A DNA stretch of 56,660 nt from Gemmatimonadaceae bacterium (GCA_019637445.1 JAHBVS010000005.1:1-56660); one strand, 5' to 3'. Counted from the first letter of the stretch, positions 16,375-25,082 are shown. Notes: generated by a model from the sequence alone, not told the origin. Numbers and translations: made by a program.

Positions 16375-18134
16375 TGCGCGGCTCCCTGCTCCGGCGCCGT
16401 CAGCTGCTTGGCGCCGGCCTGCTCGCCGCGTCTGCAGCGTTCGGCTGCGCGCGCGGCAACGACCCCGACGCAGTCGCCGCGGAGATCACCCGCCTCGCCG
16501 ACTCCGTCTACGCCACGATGCTCGAGCTGAACCCCGAGTTCGGCACGCAGTCTGGCATCGCCGGCGCGACGCACGATGGCATCGCGAGCAATGCGCCCGA
16601 GGTGCTGCGCGCCAACGAGGCGCGCTGGGACCTGCTGCGCGAGGCCGTCCACGGCGTGACGCCTGATGCCGTGATGGGGCGCCCGGAGTGGGCGCTCTAC
16701 GCCGTGATGCGCAACCAGCTGGACGCCGAGCTGGCGATGCGCGTGTGCCGCGAGGAGCTGTGGACCGTGGCGTCGTATGTGAACGGCTGGCAGGCGCGGT
16801 TCACGGACCTGGCGCTGATCCAGCCCGTGGGCAGCGACTCGCTGCGCGCGCAGGCGTTGGCGCGTGCGCGCGCCATTCCACTGTGGTTGGACCAAGAGGT
16901 GCTGAACCTGCGCGAAGGCCTGCGCCTCGGCTATTCGTCGCCCAAGGTGATCGTGCGCAACGTGCTGCGGCAGCTGGATGATCTCATCGCCACGCCCACG
17001 CGGCAGTCGCCGTTCTTCAGTCCCGCGCAGCGGGACAGCGACGCTGCGTTCGGCAACGAGCTCGCGACCATCATCGCCGATGGCATCGTGCCGGCGATGC
17101 GGCGTTACCGCACGTTCCTCGAGCGCGAGTACCTGCCGGCTGCGCGCGAGGCGATCGGAGTGAGCAACAATCCGGACGGCGCGGCCTGCTATGCGGCGAC
17201 CATTCGCAGCTTTGCGACCGTGGAGATGCCGGCAGACAGTGTCCACGAGATGGGCCTGCGGCAGATGGCGCTGATCGAAGGCGAGATGCGCGAGATCGCC
17301 GCGCGCAGCTTCAATGGCGAGGCCTTGGAGACGTTGTTGCCGAAGCTGCAGACGGATCGCCGCTACACCTACCGCACGTCGCAGGAGGTCATCGACACCT
17401 CCCAGGCCGTGATCGGCCGCGCGAAGGCCGTGATGGGCGAATGGTTCGGCCGCCTGCCCAAGGCCGACATGATCATCCAGCCCTATCCCGAGTTCCGCCA
17501 GCGCGCGGGTGCGCCGGGTCAGTACCAGCCGGCGCCGGAGGACGGCTCGCGCCCGGCCATCTTCCTGATCAATCCGTCCAACCCCACGCGGCGTCCGCGC
17601 GCCGACACGGAGACAACGGCGCTGCACGAGGGCATTCCGGGCCACCATCTTCAGGTGGCGATCGCCAACGAGCTCGAGGGCGTGCATCCGCTGGTGAAGT
17701 ACTCGTGGTCCTCGGGCTTCGGCGAAGGCTGGGCGCTCTACGCCGAGCAGCTTGGCGACGAGATGGGTGTGTACTCCGGCGACCTCGCGCGCCTCGGCAC
17801 GCTGGGCTCCCAGGCCTTCCGGGCGGCGCGCATGGTTGTGGACGCGGGCATGCACATGAAGGGCTGGACGCGTGAGCGGGCGCGGGCCTACCTCGCGTCG
17901 CGGACGTTCCTTACCGAGCACGAGTTGGACGGCGAGATCGACCGCTACATCTCGTGGCCCGGCCAGGCGCCATCGTACATGATCGGACGGACGGAGATCC
18001 TGCGGCTGCGCGAGGATGCACGGACGCGCATGGGTGAGCGCTTTGATATCCGCCAGTTCCACGATCGTGTGCTGGAGAACGGGACGGTGCCGCTCTGGGC
18101 CTTGGGAGAGGTGGTGTCGGGCTGGGCGAAGTAG
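16374..18134 (+). CDS. DUF885 family lipoprotein, putative metal-dependent hydrolase
   Basis: This protein of about 586 residues belongs to DUF885, whose members carry a zinc-peptidase-like motif. Here HEGIPGHH lies at residues 418-425, followed by SSGFGEGWALYAEQLGDEMG, the second conserved block with the glutamate of the metal site. The N-terminus has an arginine-rich start (RRRQLLGAGLLAASAAFGC) that fits a twin-arginine-like or Sec lipoprotein signal. ATG at 16374 overlaps the upstream TGA by 1 bp and is preferred to the GTG at 16371. The family is often annotated as peptidase; the substrate is unknown. The position behind the kinase and propeller genes suggests an envelope role. Confidence 0.9.
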   Translation: MRGSLLRRRQLLGAGLLAASAAFGCARGNDPDAVAAEITRLADSVYATMLELNPEFGTQSGIAGATHDGIASNAPEVLRANEARWDLLREAVHGVTPDAVMGRPEWALYAVMRNQLDAELAMRVCREELWTVASYVNGWQARFTDLALIQPVGSDSLRAQALARARAIPLWLDQEVLNLREGLRLGYSSPKVIVRNVLRQLDDLIATPTRQSPFFSPAQRDSDAAFGNELATIIADGIVPAMRRYRTFLEREYLPAAREAIGVSNNPDGAACYAATIRSFATVEMPADSVHEMGLRQMALIEGEMREIAARSFNGEALETLLPKLQTDRRYTYRTSQEVIDTSQAVIGRAKAVMGEWFGRLPKADMIIQPYPEFRQRAGAPGQYQPAPEDGSRPAIFLINPSNPTRRPRADTETTALHEGIPGHHLQVAIANELEGVHPLVKYSWSSGFGEGWALYAEQLGDEMGVYSGDLARLGTLGSQAFRAARMVVDAGMHMKGWTRERARAYLASRTFLTEHELDGEIDRYISWPGQAPSYMIGRTEILRLREDARTRMGERFDIRQFHDRVLENGTVPLWALGEVVSGWAK

Positions 18135-18159
18135 CCTTGGCGCGCGCCACCCACGCGCG

Positions 18160-18639
18160 TTAGGGCGCGCTGCTGTTCCAGATGTTCGCGCGGATCTTGA
18201 ACGCGCCGTCCTCGCGGGCCCAGACGTTCAGGTACTTGCCGCGCTCGACCGTGCTGTCGGAGCCGTAGACCACCTCGTAGTTGCCCTGGTCCACCACTAG
18301 ATCCTCGCCGCCGTAGCAGCTGGTCTGCGACTCCGTGAATGCGTGGATGCCAGCGGCGAGGTAGTCCACCGTAAGCTGGTGCAACGCCTCCGGCCCCACA
18401 GTTGGCGGCGCGCCCGGTGGGAACGACTGCGCGTCGCGCGTGAACATCGCGTCGATGGTCGGGACATCGCCTCGCACGTGCGCGCGGGTGAACACCGCGT
18501 TGGCGCTGTCGATTGCGGCGCAGGTGGCCGCGAGGTCAAAGGAAGCGCGGCGTGCGTCTCCGCAGGCAATCGCCGCGCCGACGCCAACTGCGATGAGCGC
18601 GAACCTGGCGACAGAACGGATGGCTGCTGGGGCCTTCAT
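18160..18639 (-). CDS. SnoaL-like (NTF2-fold) lipoprotein
   Basis: This 159-residue protein has a lipoprotein signal (ALIAVGVGAAIAC, lipid cysteine near residue 26). A domain follows that reads like a SnoaL/DUF4440 polyketide-cyclase-like fold: an N-terminal helix AIDSANAVFTRAHVRGDVPT, IDAMFTRDAQSFPPGAP, and C-terminal strands GNYEVVYGSD and REDGAFKIRANIWNSS. Members are often small ligand-binding or isomerase-like proteins, but most have no known substrate. The frame is open far upstream, but that part is a translated octamer repeat, so the ATG at 18639 is taken as the start. The tandem repeat in its leader begins 12 bp before the start codon. Confidence 0.75.
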   Translation of the reverse strand: MKAPAAIRSVARFALIAVGVGAAIACGDARRASFDLAATCAAIDSANAVFTRAHVRGDVPTIDAMFTRDAQSFPPGAPPTVGPEALHQLTVDYLAAGIHAFTESQTSCYGGEDLVVDQGNYEVVYGSDSTVERGKYLNVWAREDGAFKIRANIWNSSAP

Positions 18640-18650
18640 CGGATGGTCAG

Positions 18651-18730
18651 ACGGTTGGACGGTTGGACGGTTGGACGGTCGGATGGCCGGACGAACCGGC
18701 GGTCCGACGGGCGGACGGGCGGACGGGCGG
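18651..18730. repeat. Octamer tandem repeat array
   Basis: ACGGTTGG occurs three times, followed by the variants ACGGTCGG and ATGGCCGG, a 16-bp degenerate stretch, and then ACGGGCGG three times, all in the same 8-bp register. The array begins 12 bp before the start codon of the SnoaL-like gene and lies in its leader or promoter. Confidence 0.85.
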
Positions 18731-18828
18731 ACGAGAAGAAACGATGTCGAGCGAAATTGTAGTCTCGTAGTCAGTGTGCAAAAGAGCGGGCTGGCGAGCC
18801 GATATATCCTCCCAATCGCGCTTTCGGC

Positions 18829-18852
18829 AAACATGAATCCGGATTCATCTTT
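18829..18852. repeat. Palindrome matching the element upstream of tetR
   Basis: ATGAATCCGGATTCAT at 18833-18848 is a perfect 16-bp palindrome, and A/T pairs extend it to 18829-18852 with one mismatch. The following TTTCGCGAAA also matches the flank of the palindrome at 6203-6224. It is either a second site for the TetR regulator or a dispersed repeat. Confidence 0.6.
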
Positions 18853-18900
18853 CGCGAAACTGAGAAAAGTGGAAGTCCGCGCGGCTTCCGCTCGGTCGAA

Positions 18901-18977
18901 TGGGCTGCGGGCTGTGGGTTGCGGGTTGCGGTCGCGGGGTAGCGGCTGCGGGTAGCGGGTGCGCGGTGGCGGGCGTG
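18901..18977. repeat. Heptamer tandem repeat array
   Basis: The stretch reads in 7-bp units of the form NGGGYTG (TGGGCTG, CGGGCTG, TGGGTTG, CGGGTTG), with later units decaying (CGGTCGC, GGGGTAG, CGGCTGC, GGGTAGC). It is non-coding. Similar GCGGATGCGGG motifs are seen at 56474-56515. Confidence 0.7.
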
Positions 18978-19049
18978 CGGTCTCGCCGATCGATACGCCT
19001 CTCCGTTCGCCGCCCGCCGTCACCGGCCACCGTCATCCGGCCCTGCCGC

Positions 19050-20975
19050 TCAGACCGGCGTCGGCGTCGGCATCCGCGGAAACGCCAGCGCCCGATCCAC
19101 CTCACGGTGCGCGGCAATCAGCCGCTCCACCTGCTCCGAGACGTCTTCGGCGATTCCCAGGTGCGTGGTGAGGTGCTGGACTGACAGCGACCCGGCGTGC
19201 AGCCGCAGCAGCTTCAATCGAATCGCCTCCAGCGCGCCAATCGCCTCGCCAAGCTTGGCGTGCAGTTCGTCGCGCGCCTCGCGGACGTCCGTGTACTCCT
19301 CGCCGGCCGCGGCCTCACCGGCCGCCGTGAGCGCGTCCGCGAGTTCGTCGTGGCGCAGCCGCAGGGCCTGGGCGTCCTCCTGGAGGCGCTTGAGGATCGC
19401 GGGCAACTCGGCCAGGTCCTGCCGTGCAGGCTTCGGCAGCGACTCGTACAACTGCTCGGCGGCCATCCCCAACGAGAGCTCCGTGGCACGGTGCGTGACG
19501 GCGGAGAGCGGCGTCTCCTTGCCCAGCGTACGACGCGCAACGGCGAACAGGAAACGCCCAAAGCGCCCCGTCCAGCGATTCGCCCAGAACTCCGTGTCCA
19601 CGTCTCGTCGGCCGCCCGCCATCGCAAATTCGGTCAGCTTGGCCAGCATCGCGGTACCCGCGGCGAGGATCGGCGTCACGCCCACGGCGTTGATCCACGC
19701 GAAGCCCAGGCGCGGACCGAGCAGCATCGGCGCGAGGATCCAACTGGCAACACCAACCGCGAACACGCCTCCGGCCACGCGCGCAGTCGTTGGGAGCAAG
19801 CGCTCGAAGACGCCCGGTGGCTTTGACCTGCCCGTGGCGGCCAACTCTTCCCGTGCCCGCTCGGCCTCCGACTCGAAGGCCGGCCGCAGGTCCTGGTGCG
19901 CGAAGCCCTGTCGCAGCAATCGCCGCGCCTGCATCACGAGGTAGGCCGTCGGCGTGACGATGCCGGCCAGCGCGAGCGTCCCGAAGCCGGCGACCGAACC
20001 GAGGGCGGCCGACACCACCACCGCAATCGGCGCGACCAGGAAGGCGCCCACCAGCGTGCCGCCACCGTCCAGTCGCCCGGTGCGCTTCACGAAGGCGCGC
20101 AGGGCCGCCGGCACCTCCCGCCGGTGCTCCAGCGCCACGCCGAGCTGCTCAGCCAAGGCCTGCGCGCTCTCGGGTCGCTGCTGCCGCTCCTTCTGCAGGC
20201 AGCGGTCCACCAAGGCCGAGAGCCTACGCGGCACGCCGACCCCGAGTGAGGTCAACGGCGGCGCGGGCTCGGTCACCTGCTTCGCCAACACCTCGGTAGG
20301 CGTCGTCCCCTCAAACGGGAACCGACCGGAGAACGCGAAGAAGGCCGTGGCGCCGAGTCCGTAGAGATCGCTGCGCGCGTCAAGCGACTCGCCCATCGCC
20401 TGTTCGGGGCTCATGAACTCCGGCGTGCCGACGATGCCTTCGTCGGGTGCATCATCAAACGCGGCCGCGATACCGAAGTCCGCGACCAGCACGCGGCCCG
20501 TGGCATTCTCCAGCAGGATGTTGTCCGGCTTCACATCGCGATGCACGAGCCCCTGCGCGTGCGCATAGGCCAGCGCCCAGGCGGCTTCGCGCCAGACGCG
20601 CGCGCCTTCCGTCGCCGGCAGCGGCCCGCGCGTGCGGACGCGCTCGGCCAGCGTCACGCCGTCCACAAACGCCATCACGAAGTAGACGAAGTCCGCCGCC
20701 TCGCCAACCGCGTGGATGGGGATGATGTTCGGGTGCGACAGCTTGGCGGCGAGCCGCGCCTCGCGCAGGAAGCGCTCGCGCAGGCCGGGCACGGCGCTGC
20801 GCTCGGGCGGCAGCAGCTTGATGGCCACCAAGCGATCGAGGTGTACCTCGCGGGCGAGGTATACCACACCCATTCCGCCGCGGCCGAGCTCGCGGTCGAG
20901 CGAGTACTGGCCGGCCAGCGCTTCCTGGACGTCGAGGAACAGCGGGTCGATGGGGCCGACAGGGCTGCGCGCCAT
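19050..20975 (-). CDS. Membrane Ser/Thr protein kinase with C-terminal helical domain
   Basis: This 641-residue Hanks-type kinase has the full set of motifs: GRGGMGVVYLA, VAIKLL, HRDVKPDN, ADFGIA and GTPEFMSPEQ. The kinase domain ends near residue 290. Two hydrophobic regions follow (about 310-355 and 400-445), each long enough for two transmembrane helices. A C-terminal soluble part has heptad-like helices (LKRLQEDAQALRLRHDELAD, EAIGALEAIRLKLLRLHAGS). Unlike the kinase at 13 kb it has no TolB-like domain, so it probably senses an internal or membrane signal. It is divergent from the PadR-ADOP pair. The start ATG at 20975 is followed by PIDPLFLDVQEALAGQYSL, the usual N-terminus. Confidence 0.9.
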   Translation of the reverse strand: MARSPVGPIDPLFLDVQEALAGQYSLDRELGRGGMGVVYLAREVHLDRLVAIKLLPPERSAVPGLRERFLREARLAAKLSHPNIIPIHAVGEAADFVYFVMAFVDGVTLAERVRTRGPLPATEGARVWREAAWALAYAHAQGLVHRDVKPDNILLENATGRVLVADFGIAAAFDDAPDEGIVGTPEFMSPEQAMGESLDARSDLYGLGATAFFAFSGRFPFEGTTPTEVLAKQVTEPAPPLTSLGVGVPRRLSALVDRCLQKERQQRPESAQALAEQLGVALEHRREVPAALRAFVKRTGRLDGGGTLVGAFLVAPIAVVVSAALGSVAGFGTLALAGIVTPTAYLVMQARRLLRQGFAHQDLRPAFESEAERAREELAATGRSKPPGVFERLLPTTARVAGGVFAVGVASWILAPMLLGPRLGFAWINAVGVTPILAAGTAMLAKLTEFAMAGGRRDVDTEFWANRWTGRFGRFLFAVARRTLGKETPLSAVTHRATELSLGMAAEQLYESLPKPARQDLAELPAILKRLQEDAQALRLRHDELADALTAAGEAAAGEEYTDVREARDELHAKLGEAIGALEAIRLKLLRLHAGSLSVQHLTTHLGIAEDVSEQVERLIAAHREVDRALAFPRMPTPTPV

Positions 20976-21032
20976 CCCATAAGTATGCCACGCCGTGGCC
21001 GCGCGGCCAGAGGGTCGCGGGCTGCGAGACCG

Positions 21033-21089
21033 CCTCTCCTTGACTGTCTAGGAGAGGCCGACTACCCTTCTCCTATCCGCCATAGGAGA
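21033..21089 (+). promoter_or_regulatory. Promoter and double operator of the PadR-ADOP operon
   Basis: A sigma70-type promoter reads TTGACT at 21040-21045, a 17-bp spacer, then TACCCT at 21063-21068. Two inverted repeats with the half-site CTCCT/AGGAG overlap it: CCTCTCCT/AGGAGAGG at 21033-21057 and TCTCCTAT/ATAGGAGA at 21069-21089. The right arm of the second also supplies the ribosome binding site (AGGAG, 5 nt before the ATG). This fits PadR autorepression. Confidence 0.75.
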
Positions 21090-21093
21090 CGCC

Positions 21094-21435
21094 ATGCCCC
21101 CGTCCGCCGAACTGCTCGCTGGAAACCTCGACCTGGTCATCCTCAAGGCCATCTCCCTCGGCGACGTCCACGGCTATGGCGTGCTGCTGCGCATCGAACA
21201 GATCTCCGGCGGCGCGATCAATGTGCAGCAGGGCGCGCTCTACCCCGCCCTCTACCGGCTGGAGCGCCAGGGCTTGATCAGCGCCAAGTGGGGCACGTCG
21301 TCGAACAACCGCAAGGCGCGCTTCTATCGCCTGACGGCCCTGGGCCAGCGGCGATTCAAGCAGGAACTCGACGGCTGGCAGCGGCTGGTGGACGCCATCG
21401 GGCGGTCGTTGAGCGCCACGCCGCAGTCGGTCTGA
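21094..21435 (+). CDS. PadR family transcriptional regulator
   Basis: This 113-residue regulator has the PadR winged helix: LDLVILKAISLGDVHGYGVL, RIEQISGGAINVQQGALYPA, LYRLERQGLISAKWG, then the wing NNRKARFYRLTALG. It is a small PadR (class 2) without a long C-terminal domain; dimerisation is through the last helix. It stands one base before a long FtsX-type permease, the standard PadR-ADOP pairing in Acidobacteria and Gemmatimonadota. Inverted repeats cover the promoter in front of it, so it probably represses its own operon until an inducer binds. Confidence 0.93.
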   Translation: MPPSAELLAGNLDLVILKAISLGDVHGYGVLLRIEQISGGAINVQQGALYPALYRLERQGLISAKWGTSSNNRKARFYRLTALGQRRFKQELDGWQRLVDAIGRSLSATPQSV

Positions 21436-21436
21436 G

Positions 21437-24130
21437 ATGCTCGGCCTTCCGGAGTGGCTGTCGCCGACCGCTGTCGTGGCGAAGCTTCGCGCGCTCTACC
21501 GCGGGCTTCGTCAGCGCGAGAGCCTTGAGTCGGAGATGGAAGCTGAGTTCGCGCACCACATCGCGGCGCGCACGGCGGACCTTGAGGCAGAGGGCCTGAG
21601 TCCCGCCGAGGCAGCGGCCCGTGCGCGTAGCGAGTTCGGCCACGCCAATACGCATCGCGCCGACGCGCGCGAGGCGATGGGACTGTCGTCCATCGCCGAG
21701 ATCCGCTTCTCGTGGTTGGACCTCAAGATGGCGGTTCGCCTGCTGCGCAAGTATCCGATGCTCAATCTGGCGGCGGTGTTCGCGCTGGCGGTGGGCATCC
21801 CGGTCGGCGTGGCGCCCTCGCACGTGGCCCGCGCACTCAGCGCGCCGCTGCCGGGCGATACGGACAATCGCATTCGCGCCGTGCGGCTCTGGGATCCCTT
21901 GTCCTCGAGCGTTGCGCCGAGTTGGGAGGAGCAGTTCGAGCACTGGTCCACCTCGTTGCGGTCTTTCTCGACGATGGCGGCCTTCCAGGCGACTGTCGTC
22001 AACGTCGGGCCGGTCGATGGACGCGCCACCCCCTTCGCGGGCGCACGCGTGAGCCCCATCGTGTTCCAGATGCTCGGGGCGCGCACGATGCACGGCCGCC
22101 TGTTCGACAGCGGCGACTTCGCGCCCGACGCGCCCGACGTCGTCGTGATCGGTGATGACGTCTGGGCTTCCCAGTTTGGCCGCGACCCGGGAATCCTTGG
22201 TCGCAGCATCCGCGTGGGTGCCGCGGTGCATCAAGTGGTGGGCGTCATGCCGGCTGGCTTTGCGTTCCCGTCATCGCAGTCACTGTGGCTTCCCTTGCGT
22301 GGGGCCGGAGCCGGTGACCTCCGCAGTCGCCTGCAGATCATCGGCCGCCTCGCTGAGGGCGTTACCGCGGAGCGCGCTCAGCTGGAACTCGACGCCCTCG
22401 GGCCCGCGCCGCAGCGTGTCGCCGAGGACCTGGACGAGACGCGCACACGGGAACGCCTGCGAGCAGAGGTCGTGCCCTTTGGCCTGCTCTACCTCGGACT
22501 CCCGGCCGGCGGCCTCAAGGCCCTGCCCGAGTATCGCTTCGTGCAGCTCATCATGGTGACGCTGCTGCTTGTGGCCTGCGGCAACGTGGCGATGCTCGTC
22601 TTCGCGCGCACGGCGACGCGGCTCCGGGAGTTGGCGATTCGCACGGCACTCGGGGCCAGCCGCGTGCGCATCGTGTCCCAGGTCTTTGTTGAAACGCTGG
22701 TGCTCGCCGTGGCGGGCGCGGGCGTCGGATTGCTCGCCGTGCAGTGGACGCTCAGTCACGTGAACCTCGCGGCGATCGCGGGGGAGAACGCCCTGCCCTA
22801 TTGGCTGTCGCTCGACCTCACGCGCACGACCGTGCTGAGCGCGCTCGCCTTCGCGGTCGTCAGCGCGACGCTGGCAGGCGTACTGCCGGCCATCACGATC
22901 ACTGGCCGCGCGATTGCGGCGCACATCGGCGGCGTGGCGCGTCTGCGCTTTGGCAAGCTGATCGGCGGCCTCATCGTCGCGGACATCGCCGTGTCCATCG
23001 CCGCCGTTGGGATGGCCTTTGCCGTGTCCGGCCACGCGCTGGATCTGCGCGGTGCGGATCTGGCCAGCGGAGTCCCTGCCAGTGAGTACCTCGCGGTGGA
23101 GCTGCGATTGCCGCCGGAGGGCGCGCGCACGCAGCGCGCCTTCATCGCGGCGCTGGCGGCCGAGCCCGGCGTGCGCGCCGTGACCAGCGGCGACGCGCTG
23201 CCGCGGATGGAGCACGCCTCGCGCCCGTTCGAACTCGACGCCCGCGATGCCGACGCCGACGGTCGCCGCCGCTGGACACGCGTCGCGCGCGTGGACGTCG
23301 ACTACTTCACGGCGCTCGAGAGTCCGGTCCTTCGAGGGCGCGGCTTTGCCACCATGGACGCCGATGGCAGCTCACGAGTGGCCATCGTCAATACGGCATT
23401 CGTGGACCGTGAGCTCGGCGGCGGCGACGCGCTCGGACGTCGCGTGCGCTTCCCACTGCGCGCCGGGCTGGGGGATGCCGATTGGTACGACATCATCGGC
23501 GTGGTCGGACACCTTGGCGTGAACGTGCTCAGTCCCGACCACGGGGCGGCGGTCTACCTGCCGGCGGACGTAGGGACCACCAATCCCCTGCAGGTCGCCA
23601 TCCACGCGGCCGTGCCGCCGCTCGGTCTCGTGCCGCGCGTGCGTGAGATCGCGGCGAGCACGGACCCCGACCTCATCGTGGGACGAGTCGCTGTACTCAG
23701 CGACCTGCGCCAGGGCGACTGGTACCTCGTGATGGGAGTCGCGCTCGGTCTTGTGCTGCTCGCGGCCGTGCTCGTTGCATTGGCTACGTCAGGGCTCTAC
23801 GCCATGCTCTCGCTGGCCGTCACCGAGCGCACGCGAGAGATCGGCATCCGCGCCGCGCTCGGCGCCACGCGACGGAGCCTGCTCCTGACGATCCTGCGGC
23901 GTCCGCTCACGCAGATGGGGATCGGGGCGCTCATCGGCCTGCCCTTGGCCGCGCGGTTCGTCTTCGAACTCAACGCGAGCGATGGCAACGGGTCCGTGCT
24001 GCGCTCGTTGGCGCTGGCGCTGGGGCTGGCTGGGACGCTGGTTGCGCTGGTGGCCGTGGTGTCCTGTTTGACGCCGATGCGCCGGATCCTAGCGATCGAG
24101 GCAAGCGAGGCGATGCGGGCGGACGGCTAG
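21437..24130 (+). CDS. ADOP-type ABC transporter permease (MacB/FtsX family)
   Basis: This 897-residue membrane protein has the architecture of the acidobacterial duplicated orphan permeases. An N-terminal helical prefix domain (LESEMEAEFAHHIAARTADL) comes first, then a transmembrane helix near 105-130, a periplasmic MacB_PCD domain (RVSPIVFQMLGARTMHGRLF, DVVVIGDDVWASQFGRDP), three FtsX helices with the cytoplasmic signature RELAIRTALGASRVRI, and a second periplasmic plus FtsX unit with TREIGIRAALGATRRSLLLT. No ATPase is encoded next to it, as is usual for this class. Translation starts 1 bp after the PadR stop. Its cargo is unknown; lipoprotein or peptide export, or signalling, is possible. 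Confidence 0.9.
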   Translation: MLGLPEWLSPTAVVAKLRALYRGLRQRESLESEMEAEFAHHIAARTADLEAEGLSPAEAAARARSEFGHANTHRADAREAMGLSSIAEIRFSWLDLKMAVRLLRKYPMLNLAAVFALAVGIPVGVAPSHVARALSAPLPGDTDNRIRAVRLWDPLSSSVAPSWEEQFEHWSTSLRSFSTMAAFQATVVNVGPVDGRATPFAGARVSPIVFQMLGARTMHGRLFDSGDFAPDAPDVVVIGDDVWASQFGRDPGILGRSIRVGAAVHQVVGVMPAGFAFPSSQSLWLPLRGAGAGDLRSRLQIIGRLAEGVTAERAQLELDALGPAPQRVAEDLDETRTRERLRAEVVPFGLLYLGLPAGGLKALPEYRFVQLIMVTLLLVACGNVAMLVFARTATRLRELAIRTALGASRVRIVSQVFVETLVLAVAGAGVGLLAVQWTLSHVNLAAIAGENALPYWLSLDLTRTTVLSALAFAVVSATLAGVLPAITITGRAIAAHIGGVARLRFGKLIGGLIVADIAVSIAAVGMAFAVSGHALDLRGADLASGVPASEYLAVELRLPPEGARTQRAFIAALAAEPGVRAVTSGDALPRMEHASRPFELDARDADADGRRRWTRVARVDVDYFTALESPVLRGRGFATMDADGSSRVAIVNTAFVDRELGGGDALGRRVRFPLRAGLGDADWYDIIGVVGHLGVNVLSPDHGAAVYLPADVGTTNPLQVAIHAAVPPLGLVPRVREIAASTDPDLIVGRVAVLSDLRQGDWYLVMGVALGLVLLAAVLVALATSGLYAMLSLAVTERTREIGIRAALGATRRSLLLTILRRPLTQMGIGALIGLPLAARFVFELNASDGNGSVLRSLALALGLAGTLVALVAVVSCLTPMRRILAIEASEAMRADG

Positions 24131-24174
24131 GGGGTGCGCGTTACGGTGGTCATGGGACCACACCATCGCCTGCA

Positions 24175-24933
24175 TCAACGACGCATGCCAGTTCCTGGCT
24201 CCACGCGTGCGAGCCTCGCCAAGTACCACCCGTCCTCATCCTGGCGCACCGATGCAATCACCCAGGGCTCGACCACAAGTGCGTACCAGTCTTCAAGGAT
24301 CCGTTCGGCAACCACCCGTGCTGTGTTCGGGTCAACCACAATGAGCACGCTGCCCCACACCTTGCCGCGCTCAACAATGGGGAACGTGGTGCCGCCGCCC
24401 TCGAGGGCCGGGCGCTCGGGTCCGAGGCCTTCCTGCCAGTTCGTCCTCGGCACCTCGAGAAGGATCCACAGCAGACCTGACGAGTCCGCCCAGAATCCTC
24501 GAGTCGTGGGTGACGGCGCTCGATCCGGCAACGCTCGCTGATAGGTCTCGTAGGGCGCAAAGTGAGGCGTCTCAATGAGGATTCGCCGTCGAAGGCTGCC
24601 AGGGCCCACCCAATCGTGTACCTCGAGCCTGTAGAGTTCCGGCATACTCAAGAACCCGCCCTCGGCACCCGGAACCACCAGGTATCGCGTTCGCTGCTGC
24701 CGCGTGATGCTGTCCCCGAACGCCAGCAGTCGACGGCCGTCGCGGGCGAAGTGGTACAACTCAGACGTGCCGTGAAACGGATCCTTGCTGATGACGAAGG
24801 TCCCGTCCTTCAGTTCGACGAGATTGAACGGGCTCTCCATCCAGGCCACCGTACGCAACGGGTTGAGATCCCGATCGAGCACCGCCAAGCGCGACGTGTC
24901 AAAGATGAGGACCGTGTCGCCGCTGACGTGCAC
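24175..24933 (-). pseudogene. Truncated six-bladed propeller-like protein
   Basis: The readable frame gives about 252 residues with propeller-like strands (VSGDTVLIFDTSRLAVLDRD, VELKDGTFVISKD, GRRLLAFGDSI, GGFLSMPELYRLEVHDWVG). Related secreted six-bladed propeller proteins have a signal peptide and about 100 more residues in front. Here a TGA stop lies in frame 17 codons before the only plausible start, a GTG at 24933 that falls in the middle of a strand (SPDIVHVSGD). There is no signal peptide and no ribosome site. The upstream 150 bp contain no continuation in another frame that I can recognise. I read it as an N-terminally truncated remnant; a short cytoplasmic protein is the alternative. 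Confidence 0.5.
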
Positions 24934-25082
24934 GATGTCTGGGCTCCGATACTCCCCGGGCCCGTCCCCTTTGCGTCAGGCCACCAATGCGAAGGCCCGC
25001 ACGAGCCCCCAGATGCGCCGCGGCAAGCTCCCGCACCGCATCTTCAACGAGAGGTCCGGAAGCTGCGAGGACGGCATCACGT

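Larger units (their letters stand above)
18640..19049. other. Repeat-filled intergenic region
   Basis: This 410-bp gap lies between a SnoaL-like gene and a kinase gene, both on the minus strand. It holds, in order, an octamer tandem array, a palindrome also found upstream of the TetR gene, and a heptamer array. No credible gene was seen; open frames through it are simple-repeat translations. Confidence 0.75.

Noticed and set aside
18640-19023. N-terminal extension of the SnoaL-like lipoprotein
   Set aside because: The frame is open, but it is the translation of octamer repeats and a palindrome, and the lipoprotein signal starts at the internal ATG at 18639.
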